The notes under the pieces are model-generated. The model saw only the letters and a program-made list of their open reading frames with translations, was not told the origin of the DNA and did not search any database. A stretch of 64,000 nucleotides of DNA, from the NCBI RefSeq assembly GCF_000153825.1, contig NZ_DS022299.1:1700869-1764868 (forward strand), written 5' to 3'. Below, piece by piece: positions 9,858 through 20,063 of this stretch (positions are counted from its first letter, which is position 1; each line of letters opens with the position of its first letter). The DNA is from Synechococcus sp. RS9916. GTDB taxonomy: Bacteria; Cyanobacteriota; Cyanobacteriia; PCC-6307; Cyanobiaceae. Made by a program: the position numbers and the translations under genes.

Positions 9858-10478
9858 TTACACCACCCCCACCGGAGAGGTGGGGTAGATCGGCAACACA
9901 GCGGTCCAAGGGCTGGGGAGACCGCGCTGATGCGCCGCCAGGCAGCAGTCCAGCAACCGGCTCACATCGGCTTCCACGTCTTCGCTCATGGTCAGGGCCG
10001 GCTGCACCATCTCGTCCTCGGCCAAAAGATGGGGCACCTGCAGCTCCTCCACCGCATCACCCTCACACACTTGGTAGGCGCCCCCGACCTGACCACGGCG
10101 CGGCAGGGTCTGCACGATCCAGAAGGGGTCGTGCGGCGACGCCAACGCCCCTTGGCGTGCCAGCCGAGGGGCCATCAGGGCAAAGCTGCTGATTCCATCC
10201 AGCGGGCAGTCGAGCTGCTGGGCCAGCGTGCGCGCCATCACCACCGTCAGGCGTGTGCCTGTAAACCCACCGGGCCCGGTAGCCACCGCCAGCCGCACGA
10301 TCGCTGACCACTGATCCGGAGGCAACAGCTCCTGCACAGCAGCCGGAAGACCATTGGTGAGTTCACGCCCAGCAGGCCGGGTCAGCACCCGGCGGCTGCC
10401 CTGGGGATCATCCAGATCCAGCACCGCCACTCCCAGCACAGGGGTGGAACTGTGCAGAGCCAGCAACCAACGGCTCAT
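9858..10478 (-). CDS. tsaB: tRNA t6A biosynthesis protein TsaB
   Basis: TsaB is the non-catalytic partner of TsaD in making N6-threonylcarbamoyladenosine at position 37 of ANN-decoding tRNAs. The 206-residue protein starts MSRWLLALHSSTPVLGVAV and has the family segment VRLAVATGPGGFTGTRLTV near 75-95, where the fold's ATP-binding loop has degenerated. The start at 10478 overlaps the Ycf34 stop in an ATGA arrangement. An upstream in-frame ATG at 10514 would add 12 residues without homology. The gene order ycf34-tsaB-ydcF is a tight minus-strand operon. Confidence 0.88.
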   Translation of the reverse strand: MSRWLLALHSSTPVLGVAVLDLDDPQGSRRVLTRPAGRELTNGLPAAVQELLPPDQWSAIVRLAVATGPGGFTGTRLTVVMARTLAQQLDCPLDGISSFALMAPRLARQGALASPHDPFWIVQTLPRRGQVGGAYQVCEGDAVEELQVPHLLAEDEMVQPALTMSEDVEADVSRLLDCCLAAHQRGLPSPWTAVLPIYPTSPVGVV

Positions 10479-10726
10479 CGCGGCAGCTCCACTCCGGGCC
10501 GCAGGCGCTGCCAACGCCCTGGCTCGGCCTCAAAACTGGCGCAACTGCGCACGTCCCATTCGATCCCGGCCTGACCGCCGGGAAGATCATGAACGCTGAT
10601 GTGAATCCGCGGCTGCTCAGGCACCAGATCCGGATCCTCGCTGAGGTGAACAGCGCCATGCTGACGCTCCACCGCGTGATAGGCCTGACATCGATCCACC
10701 CAGCGGCAATCCACGCAGATGCACAT
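10475..10726 (-). CDS. ycf34: Ycf34 family iron-sulfur protein
   Basis: The 83-residue protein begins MCICVDCRWVDRCQAYH, the cysteine-rich N-terminus that defines Ycf34. A further Cys follows in WDVRSCASFE. In cyanobacteria Ycf34 binds an Fe-S cluster and affects photosynthetic electron transport. It starts at the ATG at 10726, which puts the first cysteines at residues 2, 4, 7 and 13. A longer frame to 10765 overlaps the divergent CCA-enzyme gene more heavily. With this start the two divergent genes still overlap by eight bases at their 5' ends. Confidence 0.9.
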   Translation of the reverse strand: MCICVDCRWVDRCQAYHAVERQHGAVHLSEDPDLVPEQPRIHISVHDLPGGQAGIEWDVRSCASFEAEPGRWQRLRPGVELPR

Positions 10727-11987
10727 GCCTCCCCCTGCCGCTGAGGGTTCCATTCTGGAGGCCAATCCCGCCGATCAGGCGGAGCTGTTGCGGGATGCCT
10801 TAGCCCCGCAACGCTGGCCAGTGCCTCTGGAGTCGTTTCCACCAGGCAGTGCCCTGGTGGGTGGAGCGGTGCGGGATGCCCTGCTGGGACGGCTCAGCTC
10901 GACCCCCGACCTTGATCTGGTGGTGCCGGCGGATGCCCTGGGGGAAACCCGCCGTCTTGCCAAGCGCTATGGCGGTGCCTGCGTCGTGCTGGACGAACAG
11001 CGCGACATGGCCCGGTTGGTGGTGAAAGGCTGGACGATCGACTTGGCCCGCCAAGAGGGGGCCAACCTCACCGCTGACCTGCAACGACGGGACTACCGCA
11101 TTAACGCCATTGCCCTGCGCCTGGCCCCCACCCCCGAGTTGGTGGACCCCTGCGGCGGCCTTCAGGACCTCAACGCTGGGCTGCTGACAGCCGTGGCGGA
11201 GCAGAACCTGATCGATGATCCCTTGCGCCTGTTGCGGGGGATCCGCATTGCGGCGGAACTGAACTTCAAGATCGCGGCGGACACCTGGCCCCTCTTGAAC
11301 AAACATCGAAAGGCACTGCCCAAGGCGGCACCCGAACGGATTCAGGCCGAACTGACCAAGTTGGTGCAAGCCCCCGGCGCTGATCAAGCCATGGAGCAAC
11401 TGCGCTGCAGTGGGCTGCTCTCTCCCTGGGCCCCAACCGAAGACGCTGGCTCTCAAGCCGATCTCAAGAGACCTCCAGAGCCCCTCACACCGTCTGCAGC
11501 CTCTCTCACCCAGGAGGAACGCCAAGCCGCCCTGCCCCTCGTGCGGCTGACCGGACTGCTGAGCGACCACGGTCTCAAGACCTTGCGGTTCAGCCGCCGT
11601 CAGATCCAGCGCTGTGGGGTGTTGCGCCGCTGGCAGCAGATGGACGACGGCCTCGGTTTCGACTCGTTGTCTGAAGAGCGACGCCTGAAGCTCCACACCG
11701 AACTGGGGGATGACCTGCCCGCGCTGATCCTGCAGCTTCAACCGCCTTTTCAAGAGGCGTGGCTGGAACGCTGGCGCAACCCCGTCGACCCCTTGTTTCA
11801 TCCCCAGCCACCGCTGGACGGCACCACCTTGCAAGATGCATTGGGCATCACCCCTGGCCCCCAACTCGGTCAGCTTCTGCAACACCTTGCTGTTGAACGG
11901 GCCTTCGGTCGCTTGCCGAACCGAGAGGCGGCATTGACCGCCGCTCGCCGATGGTGGATGACCTCCCAGCCACCACGCTGTGATTAA
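10719..11987 (+). CDS. cca: CCA tRNA nucleotidyltransferase / poly(A) polymerase family
   Basis: This 422-residue class II nucleotidyltransferase adds or repairs the CCA end of tRNAs. It might instead be an A-adding or CC-adding enzyme, because cyanobacteria can split the job. The head domain has LVGGAVRDALLGR near 48 and the two catalytic aspartates in TPDLDLVV. QRRDYRINAIAL near 125 and the neck motif IDDPLRLLRGIRIAAEL near 170 follow. The C-terminal part is variable. It starts at 10719, or at the next ATG, 10725, and is divergent from ycf34 with overlapping 5' ends. Confidence 0.88.
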   Translation: MHMPPPAAEGSILEANPADQAELLRDALAPQRWPVPLESFPPGSALVGGAVRDALLGRLSSTPDLDLVVPADALGETRRLAKRYGGACVVLDEQRDMARLVVKGWTIDLARQEGANLTADLQRRDYRINAIALRLAPTPELVDPCGGLQDLNAGLLTAVAEQNLIDDPLRLLRGIRIAAELNFKIAADTWPLLNKHRKALPKAAPERIQAELTKLVQAPGADQAMEQLRCSGLLSPWAPTEDAGSQADLKRPPEPLTPSAASLTQEERQAALPLVRLTGLLSDHGLKTLRFSRRQIQRCGVLRRWQQMDDGLGFDSLSEERRLKLHTELGDDLPALILQLQPPFQEAWLERWRNPVDPLFHPQPPLDGTTLQDALGITPGPQLGQLLQHLAVERAFGRLPNREAALTAARRWWMTSQPPRCD

Positions 11988-12047
11988 CTGCCTTTGCAGT
12001 GTCGACATCGATCGAACTGACCGGATCTTTCATCCTTCCCCCCTTCC

Positions 12048-12482
12048 ATGAGCGCTCGCCTTTACGTCGGCAACCTGCCGCAGACTTTTGAATCCAAGGA
12101 GCTGGAGAGCCTGCTGGCCAGCGTCGGGGAAGGAATCCGCTTCAAAGCCGTGCTCGACCGGGAGACCGGTGCTTGCCGTGGTTTCGGCTTCGCCAACGTC
12201 AACGACGAGAAAGTTGCTGATGCGGTGATCGAACAGCTCAACGGCAAAGATTTCGGCGGTAACGCCCTGCGCATCGAGCGCTCCGAGCGCCGTGACAACA
12301 ACGCAGGTGGCGGCGGACGCCGCGGCGGCCCTGGCGCTTCCCATGCTCCTGGCTCTGCCCGCAAGGCCGTCAATAAGGTGGTCCACAGCGACGCCAAAGC
12401 TGAAGAAGCTCCCGATCCCCGCTGGGCCGGTGAGCTGGCCAAGCTCAAGGATCTTCTGGCCAATCAGAAAACTGCCGTCTGA
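12048..12482 (+). CDS. RNA-binding protein of the cyanobacterial Rbp (RRM) family
   Basis: The 144-residue protein has one RNA recognition motif. RNP2 is LYVGNLP (5-11) and RNP1 is CRGFGFANV near 43-51. A Gly/Arg-rich linker (about 85-98) and a short charged tail follow. Cyanobacterial Rbp proteins bind mRNA and are often cold-regulated or membrane-localised. Which paralogue this is cannot be told from the window. A strong palindromic terminator lies just downstream at 12504-12532. Confidence 0.9.
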   Translation: MSARLYVGNLPQTFESKELESLLASVGEGIRFKAVLDRETGACRGFGFANVNDEKVADAVIEQLNGKDFGGNALRIERSERRDNNAGGGGRRGGPGASHAPGSARKAVNKVVHSDAKAEEAPDPRWAGELAKLKDLLANQKTAV

Positions 12483-12503
12483 GCGCAACGCACCAGATCA
12501 TCA

Positions 12504-12532
12504 AAAAGCCCGGGTTGCACCCGGGCTTTTTT
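12504..12532 (+). terminator. Rho-independent terminator, bidirectional
   Basis: A perfect 11-base inverted repeat (12504-12514 with 12520-12530) has arms AAAAGCCCGGG and CCCGGGCTTTT around a five-base loop, followed by TT. It lies 21 bases after the RNA-binding protein gene and 31 bases before the stop of convergent crtB. Because of its symmetry it probably ends both transcripts. Confidence 0.9.
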
Positions 12533-12563
12533 CATGGCCGCCAGCAACCAAACGGCATCACCT

Positions 12564-13472
12564 TCAACGGGTCTGCGCAATCACGTAGGACCGGGGCAAC
12601 TCCAGCATCTTTCCAAGCCGACCGACATAAGCCCGGTTTTGGAAGACGTCGTAATCGAGCTGTTCAATGACATCAAGAATGCCGCGATACAGACGCAGAG
12701 AGGTCCAAACAGGCCAGCGAGCATCAGCTGACAACCAGCGGATACCAGCCTCAGAGCGCGCAAACCACTCACGGGCTCGCTCCAGCTGAAAAGCCATCAG
12801 AGCCCTCCAGGCGTCATTGAGACGGCCCGCCATCAAGTCCTCCTCGCTGTAGCCGAACCGTTCAAGGTCCTCCTGAGGCAGATAAATCCGACCTCGCCCC
12901 CGGTCTTCTCCGACATCGCGCAGGATATTGGTGAGTTGGTTGGCGATCCCCAAGGCCACTGCCGCATCGGACGTGTTGGGGACATGGCTCCAGGGCGCTG
13001 TTGTGTAGGCCTGATCGATGCCCATCACCCCTTCCGTCATCAAACCGACGGTGCCAGCCACCCGATAGCAGTAGAGACGCAGATCCTTGAACGTCGGATA
13101 GCGGGTCCAGGTGAGATCCATCCGCTGACCTTCGATCATGTCGAGGTAGGGCTGAATCGACTGTGGGAAGCGCTCAAGCGTGTCCACCATCACCGCGTCA
13201 AGGTCGTCGGCGATCTTGCCCTCAAACAGCGCACGGGTCTTGGCTTCCCAGCGATCGAGACGCTCAGCCAGCTCAGACACCGGACGCGCCTGGGCCTCTT
13301 CGCTGTCCATCAATTCATCGGTGCGTCGGCACCAGACATAGATGGCCCAGATCGCCCTGCGCTTCTCAGGAGGAAGCAGCAGGGTGCCGAGATAGAAGGT
13401 TTTCGCCCAGGTCGCCGTTTCCTGCCGACAACTCTCGTAGGCAGCCTCGAGATTCAGTGCGGCGAGGGGCAT
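12564..13472 (-). CDS. crtB: Phytoene synthase CrtB
   Basis: CrtB joins two geranylgeranyl diphosphates to form phytoene, the first committed carotenoid step. The 302-residue protein has the two aspartate-rich motifs of the family: CRRTDELMDS near 48 and DVGEDRGRGRIYLP near 186. YLGTLLLPPEKRRAIWAIY lies near the N-terminus. It begins three bases after the crtP stop, so crtP-crtB form one minus-strand operon that covers the first two steps of carotenoid synthesis. Confidence 0.97.
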   Translation of the reverse strand: MPLAALNLEAAYESCRQETATWAKTFYLGTLLLPPEKRRAIWAIYVWCRRTDELMDSEEAQARPVSELAERLDRWEAKTRALFEGKIADDLDAVMVDTLERFPQSIQPYLDMIEGQRMDLTWTRYPTFKDLRLYCYRVAGTVGLMTEGVMGIDQAYTTAPWSHVPNTSDAAVALGIANQLTNILRDVGEDRGRGRIYLPQEDLERFGYSEEDLMAGRLNDAWRALMAFQLERAREWFARSEAGIRWLSADARWPVWTSLRLYRGILDVIEQLDYDVFQNRAYVGRLGKMLELPRSYVIAQTR

Positions 13473-13475
13473 GAC

Positions 13476-14915
<1,440 letters not shown>

Positions 14916-15001
14916 CTAACCTTAAAAGCTGCCCTCCCCCGCTTGCTTCCTAAAGTCGGTCGAATCGCCGTTTCGGTTTTCTCCGGAACCTCACTGTTGC
15001 C

Positions 15002-15349
15002 ATGGCTGAGACTCTGCTCAAGTGCACCACCCGCCACGTGCGGCTGTTCACCGCCAAGGTGGAGAACAACAACCTGGTGCCGGACCCCGAGCAGCTGACC
15101 CTCGATCTCGACCCCGACAACGAATTCATCTGGAACGACAGCTGCATTGCCAAGGTGCAGCAACGGTTTAAAGATCTGGTCGAAAGCCATGCCGGTGCTG
15201 AGCTGAGCGACTACAACCTGCGCCGCATCGGCACAGAACTGGAAGGCTGCATCCGCCAACTGCTCCAGGCCGGAGAACTGAGCTACAACCCCGATTGTCG
15301 GGTGCTGAATTACTCGATGGGACTGCCCCGCTCGCCTGAACTGCTTTGA
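15002..15349 (+). CDS. ndhM: NAD(P)H-quinone oxidoreductase subunit M
   Basis: NdhM is a small peripheral subunit specific to the photosynthetic NDH-1 complex on the thylakoid membrane. It belongs to the oxygenic-phototroph-specific subunits rather than the bacterial core. The 115-residue product matches the family in length and in segments such as [19 protein letters not shown] near the N-terminus and [17 protein letters not shown] at the end. Its TGA overlaps the TTG start of the DUF3172 gene, so translation of the two is probably coupled. Confidence 0.94.
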   Translation: MAETLLKCTTRHVRLFTAKVENNNLVPDPEQLTLDLDPDNEFIWNDSCIAKVQQRFKDLVESHAGAELSDYNLRRIGTELEGCIRQLLQAGELSYNPDCRVLNYSMGLPRSPELL

Positions 15350-16026
15350 GCCGCTCCCCCTACGACCGTCCGCGCTACGACGGCCCCCAGGGCAGAGGTC
15401 CTCGGGACAACCGGCCCCGTGACGACAGGGGTAGCTATGGCCGGCAGCCATCCTCTGGGCGCTACGACCCAGGCAGACGGCCCCCTGGCGGTCGCCCCCC
15501 AGGCGGACAGCCTCCGGGGGGACCACCTGGTGGTGGCGGGATGAAATTCAACACGGCCACAGCGGCGGTCCTCGCCGGTGTGCTCGTTGTGGGCATCGGG
15601 ATCGGCAGTGCTGTGACCAGCACCACCCAGGGCGATCAAGGCAACATCGCCAGCAGCCAACAACTCGACATGGCCGTACCGGATCCCGAGTTCTGCAGGC
15701 AGTGGGGCGCCAGTGCCTATGTGATGGACCTGGAGATGTACACGACCATGAACCCGGTCAGCAGCTTCGTCACCCAGCCGGCGCTGCAGGCCGGATGCGT
15801 GATCCGAAGGGAGAACTGGGCCGTGCTGCGCAAGGAAGGAGCGATCACTCCTGCCCAGGAGCGGGAGTGCAAACAGCGGATGAACACCTTCGCCTACATC
15901 GGCTCAATCCGCGACAAACCCTTTGTGCGCTGCGTCTACCAAACAGACGTGCGCGAGAACAAATTCATCACCAAAGGCGTGGCCGACGACTCGGTGGGCT
16001 TGACCCCAGAGGCGGATCAGTTCTGA
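15346..16026 (+). CDS. DUF3172 protein with disordered Gly/Pro/Arg-rich N-terminus and one membrane helix
   Basis: The 226-residue protein has three parts. Residues 1-65 are rich in Arg, Pro and Gly, with a repeated PPGG element, and are almost certainly disordered. Residues about 66-92 form a single membrane helix ([18 protein letters not shown]). The rest is a conserved domain of unknown function with several cysteines ([40 protein letters not shown]). It is known as a cyanobacterial DUF3172 family member. The TTG start overlaps the ndhM stop, and the 3' end overlaps the convergent rbcR stop by 10 bases. Confidence 0.85.
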   Translation: MSRSPYDRPRYDGPQGRGPRDNRPRDDRGSYGRQPSSGRYDPGRRPPGGRPPGGQPPGGPPGGGGMKFNTATAAVLAGVLVVGIGIGSAVTSTTQGDQGNIASSQQLDMAVPDPEFCRQWGASAYVMDLEMYTTMNPVSSFVTQPALQAGCVIRRENWAVLRKEGAITPAQERECKQRMNTFAYIGSIRDKPFVRCVYQTDVRENKFITKGVADDSVGLTPEADQF

Positions 16027-17021
16027 GCCTGTGCAGGTCGGCTTTCGCCGTCCTCATCGGGTGTTGCCAGTCCTGTGCGCACCTGGCGCAACGGGCTATC
16101 GGGGCTGGCAAACAGAGGGAGCACGTCCCTGCGGAAGGCATCGGAGGCCCGGGAGCAATACCGGGCGGGATGGCTGATCAATTTGAGCTGGCGGCGCACC
16201 TGCAGATCCACCACCGCGGGCTTGTGCAGGGTGCCGGCATTCAACTCCCGCTCAATCGACACCACCGGCAGGAACGCGGCACCAAGACCTGCCTGCACTG
16301 CATTTTTGATCGCTTCCAGCGAATTGAGCTCCATCTCGATCCGCAGACGCTGAACATCCAGGCCTGAACGAGCCAACAGCTGATCGACCATCTTGCGCGT
16401 AGTGGATTGGGAATCCAGGCAAACAAACCCAAGGCGATAAAGGTCGTCTTTGCTCAGTTCCATCAACCGAGCCAGCGGGTGCTTCACCGGCAACACCAAA
16501 GCCAGTTCATCACTGGCGTAGGGCACCACCTGCAGCAACTCATTGAGTTCGGAGGGCAACTCCCCACCGATGATGGCCAGATCGATCTGGCCGTTAGCCA
16601 CGCTCCAGCCGGTACGGCGCGTGCTGTGCACATGCAACTGCACCGCAACATCGGGATATTTCTGCCGGAACAGCCCGATCATCCGAGGCATCAGATAGGT
16701 ACCCGTGGTCTGACTGGCACCGACCACCAACGACCCACCCTTGAGGTTGTGGAGGTCGTCGAGGGCGCGGCAGGCCTCATGGCACTGGCTCAGGATCCGG
16801 TCGCAGTAGCCGAGCAGCAGATGCCCTGCCTCAGTCAGCTGAGCTTTTCGGCCACCGCGGTCAAACAGCGACACCTCCAGCTGCTTTTCGAGGTTCTGAA
16901 TCTGCAGGCTGACGGCCGGCTGGGTCACGAACAGGCTGTCGGCAGCTTTTTTGAAACTGCCCTCGCTGACGATGGCCCGCAGAATGCGCAGTTGATCCAG
17001 GGTGAAGGGCAGATCGGCCAT
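16017..17021 (-). CDS. rbcR: LysR-type regulator RbcR
   Basis: The 334-residue protein is a LysR regulator of the RbcR/CmpR/NdhR group, which controls carbon-fixation genes in cyanobacteria and plastids. The N-terminal helix-turn-helix is [20 protein letters not shown] through [19 protein letters not shown]. The C-terminal effector domain follows, with [19 protein letters not shown] near 90-108. The start [12 protein letters not shown] at 17021 is the conserved family N-terminus. The longer frame to 17093 adds 24 residues of non-family sequence. RbcR is the most likely member because the sequence resembles plastid RbcR closely, but NdhR cannot be fully excluded. Confidence 0.87.
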   Translation of the reverse strand: MADLPFTLDQLRILRAIVSEGSFKKAADSLFVTQPAVSLQIQNLEKQLEVSLFDRGGRKAQLTEAGHLLLGYCDRILSQCHEACRALDDLHNLKGGSLVVGASQTTGTYLMPRMIGLFRQKYPDVAVQLHVHSTRRTGWSVANGQIDLAIIGGELPSELNELLQVVPYASDELALVLPVKHPLARLMELSKDDLYRLGFVCLDSQSTTRKMVDQLLARSGLDVQRLRIEMELNSLEAIKNAVQAGLGAAFLPVVSIERELNAGTLHKPAVVDLQVRRQLKLISHPARYCSRASDAFRRDVLPLFASPDSPLRQVRTGLATPDEDGESRPAQAQN

Positions 17022-17150
17022 GGGGGCCTGCCCACCCGGGCAGGAAGAACCAAAAAACTGTAAGGGGGATGCCCGCCTCAGGGACACCACCAAGCCCCGG
17101 AACCGACCGATGAACTTTCAGAATCGGCGCATCCTTCTCCGCAGAGGTCT

Positions 17151-17897
17151 GTGTCCGAGGCCGTCAACGGCAGCATTCACCACTCCAGCCTGGTGATGTT
17201 CGCCCTTCTGGTGCTGTTCGCCGTGATCCACAGCGGCGGTGCCGCTCTGCGCAACCACGCTGAGGCCAAAATCGGTGCCCGTGCCTGGCGTCTGCTGTTT
17301 GCCGCCGCCAGCATTCCTTCCGCTGTTGTGGTGATCGGCTATTTCCTGGCCCACCGCTACGACGGCATTCGACTGTGGAATCTGCAGGGGGTGCCAGGCC
17401 TCATCCCCGTGATCTGGGTGCTGACCGCCATCAGTTTTCTGTTCCTGTATCCGGCCACCTACAACCTGCTGGAAATCCCAGCCGTGCTCAAACCTCAGGT
17501 GCGGATGTATGCCACCGGGATCATTCGCATCAGCCGCCACCCCCAGGCGGTGGGCCAGATCCTCTGGTGCATCAGCCATGCCCTCTGGATCGGAAGCAGT
17601 TTCATGGTGGTGACCTGCATCGGCCTGATCGGCCATCACCTGTTTGCCATCTGGCATGGCGATCGGCGCCTGCAGGCCCGCTTCGGTGATGCCTTCACGG
17701 AGTTGCGAGCCAACACCTCTGTGGCGCCGTTCGTCGCCGTGCTGGATGGTCGTCAGCAGCTGACCTGGGCGGAATTTCTACGCCCTGCCCAACTGGGAAT
17801 TGTCATTGCCGTGGGGGTGTTCTGGTGGGCCCACCGTTTCATCCCGATCGGCACCACTGCGTTTCTCCACTCCCGACTGGAGAGCCTGCTGGGCTGA
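17151..17897 (+). CDS. NnrU family membrane protein, candidate 15-cis-zeta-carotene isomerase (Z-ISO)
   Basis: The 248-residue protein has about seven hydrophobic helices and the NnrU domain, with RISRHPQAVGQILWCISHAL near 125-145 and LIGHHLFAIWHGDRRL after it. In plants the homologous Z-ISO is a heme protein that isomerises the 15-cis bond of zeta-carotene, and several conserved histidines are present here. The substrate would be the product of CrtP, encoded 2.3 kb upstream. It could instead be an NnrU protein of nitric oxide metabolism, but no denitrification genes are seen here. The start is the GTG at 17151, and ndhF begins 35 bases after its stop. Confidence 0.85.
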   Translation: MSEAVNGSIHHSSLVMFALLVLFAVIHSGGAALRNHAEAKIGARAWRLLFAAASIPSAVVVIGYFLAHRYDGIRLWNLQGVPGLIPVIWVLTAISFLFLYPATYNLLEIPAVLKPQVRMYATGIIRISRHPQAVGQILWCISHALWIGSSFMVVTCIGLIGHHLFAIWHGDRRLQARFGDAFTELRANTSVAPFVAVLDGRQQLTWAEFLRPAQLGIVIAVGVFWWAHRFIPIGTTAFLHSRLESLLG

Positions 17898-17932
17898 GCT
17901 GCCTAAACTCAGCAAAATCCTGCTTCGTCCGG

Positions 17933-19945
17933 ATGCACTCGGCCGCTGACTACGCCTGGTTGATTCCAGTGCTTCCGCTGATCGGAGCGCTGATCACCGG
18001 CATGGGATTGATCAGTTTCAACCGAACGATCAATCGCCTGCGCAAGCCGGTCGCCGTCTTGCTGCTCAGCTGTGTCGGTGCCGCAGCGGTGATCAGCTAC
18101 GCCGTGCTGTTTGAACAGTTCAACGGTGCACCCCCGGTCGAACATTTGTTTGTTTGGGCCAGCGCCGGCAGCTTCAGCTTGCCGATGGGCTACGTGGTGG
18201 ATCCGCTGGGATCCGTGATGCTGGCCCTGGTCACCACCATCGCCCTGTTGGTGCTGATCTACTCCCATGGCTACATGGCGCACGACAAAAGCTACGTGCG
18301 CTTTTTCACCTATCTGGCGTTATTCAGCAGCTCGATGCTGGGGCTGGTGATCAGTCCCAACCTGCTGGAGATCTACGTGTTCTGGGAGCTGGTGGGCATG
18401 TGCTCCTACCTGCTTGTGGGCTTCTGGTACGACCGCGACGGCGCCGCACACGCGGCCCAGAAGGCCTTCATCGTGAACAGGGTGGGCGACTTTGGCCTCC
18501 TGCTCGGCATCCTCGGCCTGTTCTGGGCCACCGGCAGCTTCGACTTCCAGGGCATTGCCGATGGCTTGGCTGCCGCCATCAGCAACGGCTCCGTGCCTGG
18601 ATGGGCCGCTCTGGCGCTGTGCCTTTTCGTCTTTATGGGTCCCATGGCCAAATCGGCCCAGTTCCCTCTGCATGTGTGGCTGCCGGACGCCATGGAGGGC
18701 CCCACACCGATTTCAGCCTTGATCCACGCCGCCACCATGGTGGCGGCAGGTGTCTTCCTGGTCGCTCGGCTTGAGCCCCTCTATGCCCAGTTTCCCAGTG
18801 TTGGCCTTGTCATTGCTGTGGTCGGGACCATCACCTGCTTCCTGGGAGCCTCGATTGCTCTGACCCAGATGGACCTGAAGAAAGGTCTGGCCTACAGCAC
18901 CGTGTCGCAGTTGGGTTACATGATGCTGGCCATGGGCTGTGGCGCTCCCGTTGCGGGCATGTTCCACCTGGTGACCCATGCCTTCTTCAAGGCCATGCTC
19001 TTCCTGGGTTCCGGCTCGGTGATCCATGCCATGGAAGACGTGGTGGGGCATGAACCTGTGCTCGCCCAGGACATGCGCCTGATGGGCGGCCTCCGCCAGA
19101 AGATGCCGATCACAGCCATCACCTTCTTCATCGGCTGCGTGGCCATCAGCGGCATTCCTCCGCTGGCTGGTTTCTGGAGCAAGGACGAAATCCTCGGCCA
19201 AGCCTTCAACACCTATCCCGTGCTTTGGGCCGTTGGTTTCCTCACGGCCGGCATGACCGCCTTCTATATGTTCCGCCTCTACTTCCTCACCTTCGAAGGG
19301 GAGTTCCGCGGCAACGACACGGCCATGCAGCACCAGCTGATGGCCGCTGCTGGCAAAAGCGTCGACGACGAGCATGCTCATCACGGCGGAAGCGTGCACG
19401 AGTCCCCTTGGCCGATGACGCTTCCCCTGGCCGTGCTCGCAGCTCCCTCTGTGCTGATCGGCCTGCTGGGCACGCCCTGGAACAGCCGTTTTGCAGGGCT
19501 GCTGAACCCTGAAGAAGCGGCAGACATGGCTGAGCACTTCAGCTGGGGCGAATTCCTGCCGTTGGCCGGAGCATCCGTGGCGATCTCAGTGACCGGCATC
19601 ACCATTGCAGTGCTGGCCTATGCCCTTCGCACCATCGACCTCGGAGAACTGGTGGCCGCGCGAGTGCCAACCATCAATGCCTTCCTGGCCAACAAGTGGT
19701 ACCTCGATTGGATCAACGAAAAGCTGTTCGTGCGTGGCAGTCGCAAGCTGGCGCGTGAAGTGCTCGAAGTTGACGCCAAGGTGGTCGATGGTGTGGTCAA
19801 CCTCACCGGTCTGCTCACCCTGGGCAGTGGCGAAGGCCTCAAGTATTTCGAGACGGGGCGCGCCCAGTTCTATGCCTTGATCGTGTTCGGCGGTGTGATC
19901 GCCATGGTGGTGTTGTTCGGCGTTCTTGGCAGCCCGATCAGCTGA
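17933..19945 (+). CDS. ndhF: NAD(P)H-quinone oxidoreductase subunit 5 (NdhF1)
   Basis: NdhF is a proton-pumping membrane subunit of NDH-1. The 670-residue protein from the ATG at 17933 has the antiporter-like core, with VFWELVGMCSYLLVGFWYDR near 148, AAQKAFIVNRVGDFGLLLG and LPDAMEGPTPISALIHAATM near 250. The length and N-terminus (MHSAADYAWLIPVLPL) fit the respiratory-type NdhF1 rather than the CO2-uptake NdhF3/F4. The ndhD gene follows on the same strand, consistent with an NDH-1L distal arm made of D1 and F1. Confidence 0.95.
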   Translation: MHSAADYAWLIPVLPLIGALITGMGLISFNRTINRLRKPVAVLLLSCVGAAAVISYAVLFEQFNGAPPVEHLFVWASAGSFSLPMGYVVDPLGSVMLALVTTIALLVLIYSHGYMAHDKSYVRFFTYLALFSSSMLGLVISPNLLEIYVFWELVGMCSYLLVGFWYDRDGAAHAAQKAFIVNRVGDFGLLLGILGLFWATGSFDFQGIADGLAAAISNGSVPGWAALALCLFVFMGPMAKSAQFPLHVWLPDAMEGPTPISALIHAATMVAAGVFLVARLEPLYAQFPSVGLVIAVVGTITCFLGASIALTQMDLKKGLAYSTVSQLGYMMLAMGCGAPVAGMFHLVTHAFFKAMLFLGSGSVIHAMEDVVGHEPVLAQDMRLMGGLRQKMPITAITFFIGCVAISGIPPLAGFWSKDEILGQAFNTYPVLWAVGFLTAGMTAFYMFRLYFLTFEGEFRGNDTAMQHQLMAAAGKSVDDEHAHHGGSVHESPWPMTLPLAVLAAPSVLIGLLGTPWNSRFAGLLNPEEAADMAEHFSWGEFLPLAGASVAISVTGITIAVLAYALRTIDLGELVAARVPTINAFLANKWYLDWINEKLFVRGSRKLAREVLEVDAKVVDGVVNLTGLLTLGSGEGLKYFETGRAQFYALIVFGGVIAMVVLFGVLGSPIS

Positions 19946-20063
19946 TCGCTCGTTGTTCCATCTCGTCAAGCCGGCGTCGTTGTCTGACGCTCTGTGTCCC
20001 AACGACCATCCAGCGTGTTGAAACCAACAACCGTTTCTACACTCCGGCAAGACCTGAAAAGGC

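Noticed and set aside
15475-15540. Possible tandem repeat array in the DUF3172 gene
   Set aside because: The CCTCCGGGTGG-like units are irregular and encode a low-complexity PPGG tail; no DNA-level array or CRISPR-like spacing.
19946-20063. Possible tRNA or small RNA in the ndhF-ndhD gap
   Set aside because: No cloverleaf, no CCA end and no stable hairpin were found by eye.
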